Of a stretch of DNA of 64,000 nucleotides, positions 8,726 through 15,478 are shown piece by piece. The translations under genes were made by a program, and so were the position numbers. This DNA comes from UBA7672 sp041398245. GTDB lineage: Bacteria; Pseudomonadota; Alphaproteobacteria; Caulobacterales; Hyphomonadaceae. The DNA lies in contig JAWKVC010000004.1 in assembly GCA_041398245.1 (NCBI GenBank), forward strand, positions 62,001 through 126,000. Direction: 5' to 3'. Positions within the stretch are counted from its first letter, which is position 1. Every line of letters starts with the position of its first letter. The notes under the pieces are model-generated. The model did no database searches. It was not told where the DNA came from and saw only the letters and a list, made by a program, of their open reading frames with translations.

Positions 8726-9032
8726 TTACGCCTCCACGTCAGCCGGCGCGGGCGAGACCGCTCGCACAACGCCGCAGTTTCCGGGCACGGGCCCGCACGT
8801 GGGGAAGATTGCTCGGGGGAGGATCAGGCCGTTTTGGCGTTTACGCCTTCAGGCTCTTGAAGCCAAAAGGTAGCTCACACAATCGCGAGCGGCAATGCGA
8901 CTCGCGCATCTCAGGATGGAGACTGTGCAGTTTCCTCCGCGCTCGACGCAGGCGCAGCATTTTGCTCTTCACCGCCCGGCGTTACAGGCGTCGCCTCAAG
9001 CGCGAGCATCACCGCATAGGTGCCAAGGCTGA
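8726..9032. other. 307-bp intergenic stretch, no confident gene
   Basis: Between the small membrane protein and udk. A stem of seven pairs (TTTTGGC at 8832 with GCCAAAA near 8862) encloses smaller inverted sequences and could terminate udk transcription, but no clean T-run follows. An open frame on the minus strand runs from inside udk through this segment (ending at 8911) without a credible start. I see no RNA gene or repeat. Confidence 0.5.
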
Positions 9033-9719
9033 CTATGCTGCGATGCCGCGACGCTGAAGCTCGACCCACACAGGCGCGACAAGCCGCTCGACTGACGCAG
9101 CGTCCGAAGCCTTGTTCCGGTCCGTCGGAGCCGCCTCGCACGTCACGACAATATCGCAGAGATAGCGCGCCGGATCGATGTACCGCGCCTGCGCCCGGCG
9201 GACGAAACGCAGGTATTGCTGGATCACGCTTTCCGCGCTCCTGCCCCGTTCGGTCTCGTCACGCCGGATTCGGCGGATCAGGCGCAGGTCCGCAGGCGCA
9301 TCGACAAACACGGTGAGATCAAACAGCTTCGCGAATGTGGGATCGGAGAGCACATGGATGCCCTCGATGATCACGACCGGGCGTGACTCGATGCGCTTGA
9401 CCTCGCCGGGCTTCCGGTCGTGCACGGGGAAATCGTAGATCGGCTGCTCGATCGCTTCGCCCGCCCGAAGCGCGACAATGTCCCGGCGCAGATGCTCCAT
9501 GTCCTTGTTGGCCGGATCGTCGAAATCGAAGGTGCGTTCAAGTTCCGCATTCGTCATTGCCCGCGCCGTCGGGCCGTAATGATCGCGTCCGAAATAGTAG
9601 TTGTCTTCCGTCACCAGCTGGCAGCGCTCGTCCCCCAGCCGTTGCAGCAGGGCGCGCGCCAGTGTTGTCTTGCCAGACCCGGACCCGCCGGTAACGGCGA
9701 TCATGAACACGCCCGGCAT
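9033..9719 (-). CDS. udk: Uridine kinase
   Basis: 228 residues. Uridine kinase phosphorylates uridine/cytidine to UMP/CMP in pyrimidine salvage; phosphoribulokinase/uridine kinase family P-loop NTPase. Walker A is IAVTGGSGSGKTT near the N-terminus, followed by EDNYYFGRDHYG (substrate region), FDFDDPANKD and VVIIEGIHVLSD, all typical of Udk. It starts five bases after the rbfA stop, so the two are very likely co-transcribed and translationally coupled. This rbfA-udk pairing is not a standard arrangement. Confidence 0.92.
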   Translation of the reverse strand: MPGVFMIAVTGGSGSGKTTLARALLQRLGDERCQLVTEDNYYFGRDHYGPTARAMTNAELERTFDFDDPANKDMEHLRRDIVALRAGEAIEQPIYDFPVHDRKPGEVKRIESRPVVIIEGIHVLSDPTFAKLFDLTVFVDAPADLRLIRRIRRDETERGRSAESVIQQYLRFVRRAQARYIDPARYLCDIVVTCEAAPTDRNKASDAASVERLVAPVWVELQRRGIAA

Positions 9720-9724
9720 GTGTT

Positions 9725-10108
9725 TCAGTCCCCGATCTTCCGGTCGAGATCGCGCCGCACGCGGTCGGACGCCAGAAGCTGATCGATCCGCCGCGCCTCG
9801 TCATAGCTGTCGTCCGCGACAAAGCGCAGGTTCGGCGTGTAGCGCATGTCGACTTCGCGGCTCAGCCGGCCACGCAGGAAGCCGGCGGCGCGATTGAGCG
9901 CCTCGATGGTCTTGGCCATGTCTTCGCCGCCCAGCGGCGCCGCAAAAGCGCTGGCGTTCTTCAAGTCGGGCGAGATGCGAACCTCGGTGATGGTGATCGA
10001 CTTCCCGTGCAGGGCGGGATCGTCGAACTCCTCGCGGGCGAGGATGTCCATCAGCGCATGCCGGATCAGTTCCCCGGCGCGCAACTGTCTCTGGGAGGGC
10101 GGTTTCAT
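9725..10108 (-). CDS. rbfA: Ribosome-binding factor A
   Basis: 127 residues. RbfA binds the 30S subunit and assists 16S rRNA 5'-end maturation, especially in the cold. The sequence follows the family: an N-terminal helix (RQLRAGELIRHALMDILAR), the KH-like core with ITITEVRISPDLKNASAFA, and the helix-strand with RRDLDRKIGD at the end. The ATG at 10108 is the start; an in-frame TTG sits just before it. In most bacteria rbfA follows infB; here it is about 9 kb away and paired with udk. There is no Shine-Dalgarno sequence, because the start codon sits right behind a hairpin and T-run (10109-10164). Confidence 0.9.
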   Translation of the reverse strand: MKPPSQRQLRAGELIRHALMDILAREEFDDPALHGKSITITEVRISPDLKNASAFAAPLGGEDMAKTIEALNRAAGFLRGRLSREVDMRYTPNLRFVADDSYDEARRIDQLLASDRVRRDLDRKIGD

Positions 10109-10164
10109 CAAAATGACAAAGGCCCGGCGGGCGAGGTTGTCAAGAACGCCCTCACCCGCCGGCC
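10109..10164 (-). terminator. Hairpin with T-run directly before the rbfA start codon
   Basis: Read on the minus strand, a 15-16 bp GC-rich stem (arms 10149-10164 and 10121-10136, one bulge and one G-U type pair) is followed at once by a T-rich tract (complement of 10109-10120) and then the rbfA ATG. It has the form of an intrinsic terminator for the gene ending at 10199, but its position means that it also forms the entire 5' leader of rbfA. It could work as an attenuator or temperature-sensitive leader. Confidence 0.6.
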
Positions 10165-10198
10165 TCTGGTATCCGCGCCCTCAGGCGCGGCGCGCCGA

Positions 10199-10897
10199 TC
10201 AGATGTCGAGCTGGGCCGGATCCCAGAACACCGACAGCGCCAGCGCCGCCAGCAGGACCGCCCGGTGATCGGCCGGGCTGGAGCCAGGCGCCTCATAGAC
10301 GGCCGGGCCATTGTTGAGATCAACGCCGCCGAGAGCGACGCCATTGCGCTCGAACACATACCCCATCGGGGCGGAGGTCGGCAGGATGCCGCCCTCCATG
10401 TCGTGGACCGAGCGGATGTCCAGAACGGTTCCGTCGATCATCACGCCGCCACGGCGTTGCTGGCGGTTAGTGAAGTCGGGCGCGGCTTCCTGGACTTCCA
10501 TGACAGCGGCGATGCGCTGCCCTTGCGAGCTGACATCGCAGCCATAGGCCATCGGGCCGGGCTTGAACTCGACAATGTCGATGACAATCGTCCGTTCCCG
10601 CATGGTGCAGGAGACCTGCAGGCCTTCCGGGAAGTCGGCGCCCTGGACGTTGAAGCTCGCGCCGCCGTCCTTCATGTTGAAAAGGCCGAAGAAGGAGAGT
10701 TCCTGGGCGGATCGCCGGAATGCGCCGTTATTCTGGCCGACGGCGAAGGATCCCTTCTGGCCGCCGCCGATACCGGTGATCGGCAGGGCCTGGGCGGAGG
10801 CCAGCGCGACCGGCCGGGCCATTTCGGCCGGGCGGATCGCACATGCGGAAGCAGACATGGCCGCAAACGCGGCCAGGGCGAGCATGGCGGGTTTCAT
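10199..10897 (-). CDS. Exported protein of unknown function
   Basis: 232 residues from the ATG at 10897. The open frame continues upstream for more than 400 codons, but that part is antisense to ada and is rejected. The N-terminus is a signal peptide (MKPAMLALAAFAAMSASAC) ending in a possible but weak lipobox. The mature protein is beta-rich, with two cysteines (QVSCTMRE and MAYGCDVSS) that could pair in the periplasm. No family recognised. Its transcript probably ends at the hairpin before rbfA. Confidence 0.75.
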   Translation of the reverse strand: MKPAMLALAAFAAMSASACAIRPAEMARPVALASAQALPITGIGGGQKGSFAVGQNNGAFRRSAQELSFFGLFNMKDGGASFNVQGADFPEGLQVSCTMRERTIVIDIVEFKPGPMAYGCDVSSQGQRIAAVMEVQEAAPDFTNRQQRRGGVMIDGTVLDIRSVHDMEGGILPTSAPMGYVFERNGVALGGVDLNNGPAVYEAPGSSPADHRAVLLAALALSVFWDPAQLDI

Positions 10898-11134
10898 GGG
10901 GAGGAGGCTCCAGAGTTGTGTTGTTATCCTTCCATCCCGAACCTTGTTTCCGGCCGGTGACGGTGGACCGCGTCGTCTATCTTGGAGCGGCGCAGCGCGC
11001 GGGATTTGGCATTGCGAACCTGAACGGCAGATGACTGAACCGCCCGCCGCGAATGGTCGTGTCGTTTTTCCGGCCGCGGGGTCTGCCCGGGGACCTAGCT
11101 TGGGCCTAGAACACAGAAGCCCCAGATAATCGCC

Positions 11135-12199
11135 ATGCTGAACCGCCTGCCCGACCACGAAAAGCTCTACGAGCATCTTCTGCGCCGCGACCCCGAAATG
11201 GACGGCGTCGTCTATGTCGGCGTGAAGACCACCGGCATCTTCTGCCGCCCGGTCTGCCCCGCCCGCACGCCCCTGTCGAAGAACATCACGTTCTACGGTT
11301 CGGCGGACGAAGCCCTCGCCGCCGGCTTCCGGCCCTGCAAGCGCTGCCGTCCGCTCGACGAGCCCAACGCGCCGGGCGTGCTGATCGACAAGCTGCTGCG
11401 TCTCGTCGAAGAAGACCCGTCGCGCCGCTGGAGCGAGGATGACCTGCGCGAGATGGGTATCGAGCCCGCGACCGCACGCCGGCATTTCCAGCGACGGTTC
11501 GATATGAGTTTTTCTCAATATGTGCGGGCCCGCCGGCTGGGGCATGCTTTCAACACGATCAGAAAGGGAGACGCCGTGATCGAAGCACAGCTCGACGCCG
11601 GCTTTGAATCCGGCAGCGGTTTCCGCGAAGCCTTTTCCCGCACCTTCGGCGAAGCGCCCAACAAGGCGCGCGCGGCCAGGGCTTTCGCCATGGACTGGAT
11701 CGACACGCCGCTCGGACCCATGTTCGCCGTTGCTGACGATACGCACCTGCACATGCTGGAGTTCGTCGAGCGCAAAAAGCTTGAGGAACACGTCAACCGC
11801 TATCGCAGGCAGTTCAACGCCACCGTCCTCCCCGGCGAGACGAAAGCGCTGAAGCAGATCCGCAAGGAACTGACGGACTATTTCACCGGCAAGAATCTCG
11901 GGTTTGTGTCGAAGATCGCCGGCGCCGGGACCGACTTCCAGAACCAGGTGTGGGACGAGCTGCGGAAGATTCCGCCGGGCGTCACGCGTTCCTACCAGGA
12001 AATGGCGCAGCGCATTGGCCGGCCCACAGCCATGCGCGCCGTCGCCAACGCCAACCGGCTCAACCGCTGCGCCATCATCCTGCCGTGCCATCGCGTGATC
12101 GGCGCGGACGGAACACTGACCGGCTATGCTGGCGGCTTGTGGCGCAAGCAGTGGCTGCTCGATCACGAGCGCCGCCACACGGGCCAGACGCTACTCTAG
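11135..12199 (+). CDS. ada: Bifunctional alkylation repair protein and transcriptional activator Ada
   Basis: 354 residues, full-length Ada. The N-terminal zinc domain shows the four cysteines (IFCRPVCPAR and FRPCKRC), of which the first accepts methyl groups from phosphotriesters. A central AraC-type helix-turn-helix follows (SFSQYVRARRLGHAFNTI). The C-terminal O6-methylguanine-DNA methyltransferase domain carries the PCHRV acceptor site (ILPCHRVIGADG). Methylated Ada usually activates its own adaptive-response genes. It is transcribed alone and converges on the SPFH operon, overlapping the antibiotic-monooxygenase remnant by four bases. Confidence 0.95.
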   Translation: MLNRLPDHEKLYEHLLRRDPEMDGVVYVGVKTTGIFCRPVCPARTPLSKNITFYGSADEALAAGFRPCKRCRPLDEPNAPGVLIDKLLRLVEEDPSRRWSEDDLREMGIEPATARRHFQRRFDMSFSQYVRARRLGHAFNTIRKGDAVIEAQLDAGFESGSGFREAFSRTFGEAPNKARAARAFAMDWIDTPLGPMFAVADDTHLHMLEFVERKKLEEHVNRYRRQFNATVLPGETKALKQIRKELTDYFTGKNLGFVSKIAGAGTDFQNQVWDELRKIPPGVTRSYQEMAQRIGRPTAMRAVANANRLNRCAIILPCHRVIGADGTLTGYAGGLWRKQWLLDHERRHTGQTLL

Positions 12200-12306
12200 C
12201 CGCGTTTCAGCTGAAGCAGGTCGGCGACGACCTCACCCGCGAACAGCGTCTCGAACTCCGCTTCGCGTCCGGGGACAAGCTTCCAGCGATAAACAACGGC
12301 AAACAT
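12196..12306 (-). pseudogene. Remnant of an antibiotic-biosynthesis-monooxygenase-type gene
   Basis: A 36-codon open frame. Its first 20-odd residues (MFAVVYRWKLVPGREAEFE) read like the N-terminus of ABM/quinol-monooxygenase-like small proteins, which are normally 95-110 residues long. It then ends abruptly where it meets the ada stop codon. It lies nine bases downstream of the small membrane gene and reads in the same direction, so it may be a truncated last gene of that operon. Short length makes the family call tentative. Confidence 0.4.
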
Positions 12307-12315
12307 GGGACTGAT

Positions 12316-12507
12316 CTAGTTCTGACGCCCGAGCCGTCCAGTCGACATCAGGACGCCCAGCACGCCAAGCGCGCCGAGGCCTAGCCCGGCGACAAACACG
12401 GCCAGCATGGCCGACAGCATGACCTTCACGAAGACGACAATCGCAATCAGGCCGCCAACAGCGAGATAGATAACGATCAGCTGTTCGAGGAGCCGGGACC
12501 GCATCAT
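12316..12507 (-). CDS. Small two-helix membrane protein of the SPFH operon
   Basis: 63 residues, almost entirely hydrophobic, with two transmembrane segments (around IVIYLAVGGLIAIVVFVKV and AMLAVFVAGLGLGALGVLGV) and short charged ends. It starts with ATGATG, overlapping the last four bases of the ribbon-helix-helix gene (ATGA), so translation is coupled. No named family recognised; being in an operon with an SPFH membrane-scaffold protein suggests a role in the same membrane complex. Confidence 0.7.
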   Translation of the reverse strand: MMRSRLLEQLIVIYLAVGGLIAIVVFVKVMLSAMLAVFVAGLGLGALGVLGVLMSTGRLGRQN

Positions 12508-12701
12508 GACCCCTCCGTGGGCGGCGCCGCGGGACCGCCAGCATCCTCAAGCTTGACCCCGCGCCGCTTCAGGGCCTCACGCAGCAGGAACTCGATCTCG
12601 GCGTTCACCGACCGGAGATCCTGCGCGGCAAGCCGCTCGACCGCGGCGTGGAGCGCCGGATCGAGCCGCAAGGGAAATGCTTTCTTGCCGGGCGAGGCCA
12701 T
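12504..12701 (-). CDS. Arc-type ribbon-helix-helix DNA-binding protein
   Basis: 65 residues from the ATG at 12701. The sequence KAFPLRLDPALHAAVERLAA followed by LRSVNAEIEFLLREALKRR is the Arc/MetJ-type ribbon-helix-helix pattern: an N-terminal beta strand that enters the major groove, then two helices, with the conserved S-x-NAEI segment. The tail is Pro/Ala-rich and probably disordered. Such proteins bind as dimers to tandem short sites, and here three GATATC-like sites with an 11-bp period lie in the promoter of this operon (13653-13680). Autoregulation of the SPFH operon is the simplest inference. The gene lies 20 bp downstream of the SPFH gene. Confidence 0.85.
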   Translation of the reverse strand: MASPGKKAFPLRLDPALHAAVERLAAQDLRSVNAEIEFLLREALKRRGVKLEDAGGPAAPPTEGS

Positions 12702-12721
12702 GAGCGCCCTTCTGCGTGGAA

Positions 12722-13636
12722 CTACTGGTAGAGCGTGCCGGCATTGACCACGGGCTGGGCCTCGCGGTCGGCGCACAGCACGACAAGGAGGTTCGACACC
12801 ATCGCTGCGCGGCGCTCATCATCAAGCGTGACGATGTCGCGCTCCGACAGCTGTTGCAGCGCGCTTTCCACCATAGACACCGCGCCATGCACGATCTTGG
12901 CGCGGGCTTCGAGCACCGCTTCGGCCTGCTGCCTGCGCAGCATGGACGAGGCGATTTCCGGCGCATAGGCCAGGTGCGAGATGCGTGCTTCATCGACCGC
13001 CACGCCCGCGACGGCGACCCGCTCCGACAGTTTGACGCGAAGCGTCTCGCCCACGACATCGGCGTCTGCGCGCAGCGTCGGCTCATCGTTCTCGGCATGA
13101 TCGTAGGCATAGTGCGAGGTGATCTCGCGCAGCGCCGTCTCGATCTGGATGTTGACGAAGGTGTCGTAGTCATCGACGTCGAACAGCGCCTGGGCGGTGT
13201 CGACCACACGCCAGACAACCACGGCCGCGATCTCGATCGGGTTGCCCTTCTTGTCGTTCACCTTGAGCGTGTCGGACGTCACGTTGCGCACGCGCAGGGA
13301 AATCTTCTTGCGCGAATACCAGGGCGTGACCCAACGCAGGCCGGGGCGTTTGTCCGTGCCCTTGTAGTTGCCGAAGAGCGTGATCGCCGCGCTCTCATTC
13401 TGTTGCAACGAGTAGAGACCCGACAGGATCAGGATCGAGACGAGCAGCGTTACCGCTGCACCGATGATGTAGGCGGCGACCAGCAGGGAATCGCCCCCGC
13501 TTTCGCCGGTTGCGATGCCCTGGAAGCCTAGCCAGGCCACCAGGAAAAAACCGGCGATCGCCAACACCAGCAGGAACCCGCCGGCCATGGTGGCGGCGGC
13601 TTTTTCCTGCGTCTTCTTGTGGCTGGTGACAGTCAT
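12722..13636 (-). CDS. SPFH/Band 7 domain membrane protein
   Basis: 304 residues from the ATG at 13636, which has GGAGGG upstream at good spacing. Two N-terminal transmembrane segments (residues about 17-37 and 50-70) precede an SPFH/prohibitin-homology domain (AITLFGNYKGTDKRPGLRWV, ISLRVRNVTSDTLKVNDKKG, then VVVWRVVDTAQALFDVDDYD) and a helical C-terminal region. SPFH proteins oligomerise into membrane scaffolds that organise proteases or microdomains. It heads an operon with the ribbon-helix-helix regulator and a small membrane protein. No NfeD or protease partner is adjacent, so this is not the standard slipin/HflKC arrangement. Confidence 0.88.
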   Translation of the reverse strand: MTVTSHKKTQEKAAATMAGGFLLVLAIAGFFLVAWLGFQGIATGESGGDSLLVAAYIIGAAVTLLVSILILSGLYSLQQNESAAITLFGNYKGTDKRPGLRWVTPWYSRKKISLRVRNVTSDTLKVNDKKGNPIEIAAVVVWRVVDTAQALFDVDDYDTFVNIQIETALREITSHYAYDHAENDEPTLRADADVVGETLRVKLSERVAVAGVAVDEARISHLAYAPEIASSMLRRQQAEAVLEARAKIVHGAVSMVESALQQLSERDIVTLDDERRAAMVSNLLVVLCADREAQPVVNAGTLYQ

Positions 13637-13652
13637 GGATGTCCCTCCAAGG

Positions 13653-13680
13653 AATATCGAAGTGATATCACTTTGATATT
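13653..13680. promoter_or_regulatory. Three-site palindromic operator of the SPFH operon
   Basis: AATATC (13653-13658), GATATC (13664-13669) and GATATT (13675-13680) have centres exactly 11 bp apart. The whole 28-bp block is palindromic at 26 of 28 positions, with a perfect 14-bp core AAGTGATATCACTT at 13660-13673. It lies 16 bp upstream of the SPFH start codon and also upstream of the divergent small membrane gene. Spacing of one helical turn suits side-by-side binding of ribbon-helix-helix dimers such as the one encoded at 12504-12701. Confidence 0.75.
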
Positions 13681-13735
13681 GACGACGACCGTTGTCAAGG
13701 CCATGTTTGGGGCGGACCAGAGACGGGAGAGCCCC

Positions 13736-13837
13736 ATGATCATGATGCGCCGCAAGCCCTGGCTGATCGCCGTGCTGGGCATTCTTCTGTGTCTTGGGGC
13801 CGGGTTGCTGATCGGGTCGCAATTCATGTCGGCCTGA
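13736..13837 (+). CDS. Very small single-pass membrane peptide
   Basis: 33 codons, starting at an ATG preceded by GGGAGA with five-base spacing. The peptide has a basic N-terminus (MMRRKPW) followed by one hydrophobic helix (LIAVLGILLCLGAGLLIG) and a short tail. It is divergent from the SPFH operon, next to the shared operator, and upstream of the alpha/beta hydrolase gene. Function unknown; called on ribosome site, helix and position. Confidence 0.5.
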   Translation: MIMMRRKPWLIAVLGILLCLGAGLLIGSQFMSA

Positions 13838-13874
13838 GGCCGCCAAGCCGGGGACACGCCCATGACAATGCCGA

Positions 13875-15017
13875 TTGCTGTTCTGCTGCTTGCTGGCCGC
13901 CGGCGTTCTTCTGCTGCTTGTGATCGTCGCAATCGTGTCGCGCGGGCTTAACAGAAGCTCGGCGGCCGCCGCATCGGTCAGGGTTTCTCCGGCGCTCGCC
14001 CGGGTGCTGGGCCGCAAGGCCGGCGGCGATGCTGCGGACAAGAAGAAACAAGCGAGCGCCGTCGCCGCCATCGTCGGGGCGATCGCCGCTGTCGTCACCG
14101 GCATCGCTGTCGCGAAGAAGTTCAACGATGGCGACATCACACCCGAAATCTCGGAGATCTCGGCCGGCGCGCTGCACGGCACGATGATCAATGCCCGCAA
14201 CAGCGATCCGGTCGTGCTGATCGTGCCGGGCTCGGGCCCGACCGACCGTGACGGAAACAGTCCGCTGGGTCTCAAGACCGACGCCTACAAGCTGCTCGCC
14301 GAGGGTCTCATCGACCGGAGCATCGCCTCCGTGCGCATCGACAAGCACGGCATGTTCGGCAGCACGGAAGCTGGAAATCCCAACGCCGTGACGCCCGCGG
14401 TCTACGCCGACGACATCCATGCGTGGATCGACGCGATCAAGGAAGAGCGCGGCTCGGATTGCGTCTTCCTGCTTGGCCATTCGGAAGGCGCGCTGATGGT
14501 CACGCTGGCGGCGCAGGGCCGCGACGATGTCTGTGGGCTGATACTCGTCGCCGGCATGGGCCGGACGATGGGCGATGTCATCCGCGAACAGCTGAAAGCC
14601 AACCCAGCCAACGCCCCGATCCTGGACGAGGCCCTCACGGCCCTGTCCGAACTCGAAGCCGGCCGCCATGTCGACACGATCGGCATGACGCCCGCCCTGC
14701 TCCCCCTGTTCAATGCGGGCGTGCAGGACTACCTGATCTCCGTCCTGACGATCGATCCGGTCGAGGAATTGCGCATCGCCGGCAAGGAAACCCTGATCGT
14801 TCAGGGCGATCACGACCTTCAGGTATCAGTGGCCGACGCCCGCCTGCTCGATGCCGCGCCTAAGACAGAGCTGCGCATCATCTCCGGCATGAACCATGTG
14901 CTGAAGGATGCGCCCGAGGATCGCGCCGGCAATCTGGCGACCTACGCGGATCCGGACCTGCCGCTGGCCGATGATCTGGTCCGGCGCATCCGCAATTTTG
15001 TGAAGGACAATGACTGA
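13875..15017 (+). CDS. Membrane-anchored alpha/beta hydrolase (N-terminus possibly frameshifted)
   Basis: A hydrophobic N-terminal anchor, then an alpha/beta-hydrolase domain: oxyanion-loop region VVLIVPGSGPTDRDG, nucleophile elbow LLGHSEGAL with the catalytic Ser, Asp in VQGDHDLQV and His in GMNHVL. It is probably an esterase/peptidase-like serine hydrolase acting at the membrane; the substrate is unknown. The open frame begins only at a TTG (13875) with no ribosome site. An ATG at 13862 with GGGGAC in front encodes MTMPIAVLLLAG in another frame, and a single-base shift near 13892 would join it smoothly to the anchor, so a one-base error is likely. The PH-domain gene follows with a TGATG overlap. 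Confidence 0.8.
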   Translation: MLFCCLLAAGVLLLLVIVAIVSRGLNRSSAAAASVRVSPALARVLGRKAGGDAADKKKQASAVAAIVGAIAAVVTGIAVAKKFNDGDITPEISEISAGALHGTMINARNSDPVVLIVPGSGPTDRDGNSPLGLKTDAYKLLAEGLIDRSIASVRIDKHGMFGSTEAGNPNAVTPAVYADDIHAWIDAIKEERGSDCVFLLGHSEGALMVTLAAQGRDDVCGLILVAGMGRTMGDVIREQLKANPANAPILDEALTALSELEAGRHVDTIGMTPALLPLFNAGVQDYLISVLTIDPVEELRIAGKETLIVQGDHDLQVSVADARLLDAAPKTELRIISGMNHVLKDAPEDRAGNLATYADPDLPLADDLVRRIRNFVKDND

Positions 15018-15478
15018 TGGCGAGGTCCAGCTCGCGGCCGGTGCGGCGCTATGCTTCGAAGACGGATCTTTGGCTGTCACTGATCCTGCTGCTTTCGATG
15101 TGCGTCGCGCTCGCGGGTGGAATTGCCGCCGGCATGCAGGAGGGCTGGCTTCGCGCCGCACAGGTCAGCTTCGTCATGCTGGGCGTCATCGGTTTGATCG
15201 TCTGGATACGTTTCAGCACGCACTACACATTCGAAGGACGTGACCTGATCGTCCGGTCGGGACCGCTTCGCTGGACCATCCCGGTCGATGAGATCACGAA
15301 TATCGAACAGGCGACCGGCCTGATGATGGCCCGCTCAAGCCCGGCGCTGTCGCTGGACAGGCTGCGCATCACCTATAGGTCTGGAAAGACCCTGATGATC
15401 TCGCCGGCGGACAAGGCGAAATTCCTGGCGGACCTGAAGGCCCGCCAGAAACCCGAAGCTGGCCTGCATGATCAATAA
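15017..15478 (+). CDS. Two-helix membrane protein with bacterial PH-like domain
   Basis: 153 residues. Two transmembrane segments near the N-terminus (WLSLILLLSMCVALAGGIAA and SFVMLGVIGLIVWI) precede a small beta-rich PH-like domain (TFEGRDLIVRSGPLRWTIPV, then RITYRSGKTLMISPADK), the layout of DUF1200/bPH membrane proteins. The ATG overlaps the hydrolase stop codon, indicating coupling. Its end overlaps the converging DUF6351 gene by seven bases. Function unknown. Confidence 0.75.
   Translation: MARSSSRPVRRYASKTDLWLSLILLLSMCVALAGGIAAGMQEGWLRAAQVSFVMLGVIGLIVWIRFSTHYTFEGRDLIVRSGPLRWTIPVDEITNIEQATGLMMARSSPALSLDRLRITYRSGKTLMISPADKAKFLADLKARQKPEAGLHDQ

Noticed and set aside
8831..8869. Inverted sequence after udk considered as a terminator
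   Set aside because: The outer stem has only seven pairs around a 23-base interior and no T-run, so it is described only in the gap entry.
8911..9141. 76-codon minus-strand frame overlapping the end of udk
   Set aside because: Most of it is an off-frame reading of udk and no start with a ribosome site exists in the gap.
10900..12178. Long minus-strand open frame (continuous with the gene at 10199-10897) antisense to ada
   Set aside because: It is the GC-rich shadow of ada; a signal peptide and start codon at 10897 mark the true gene.
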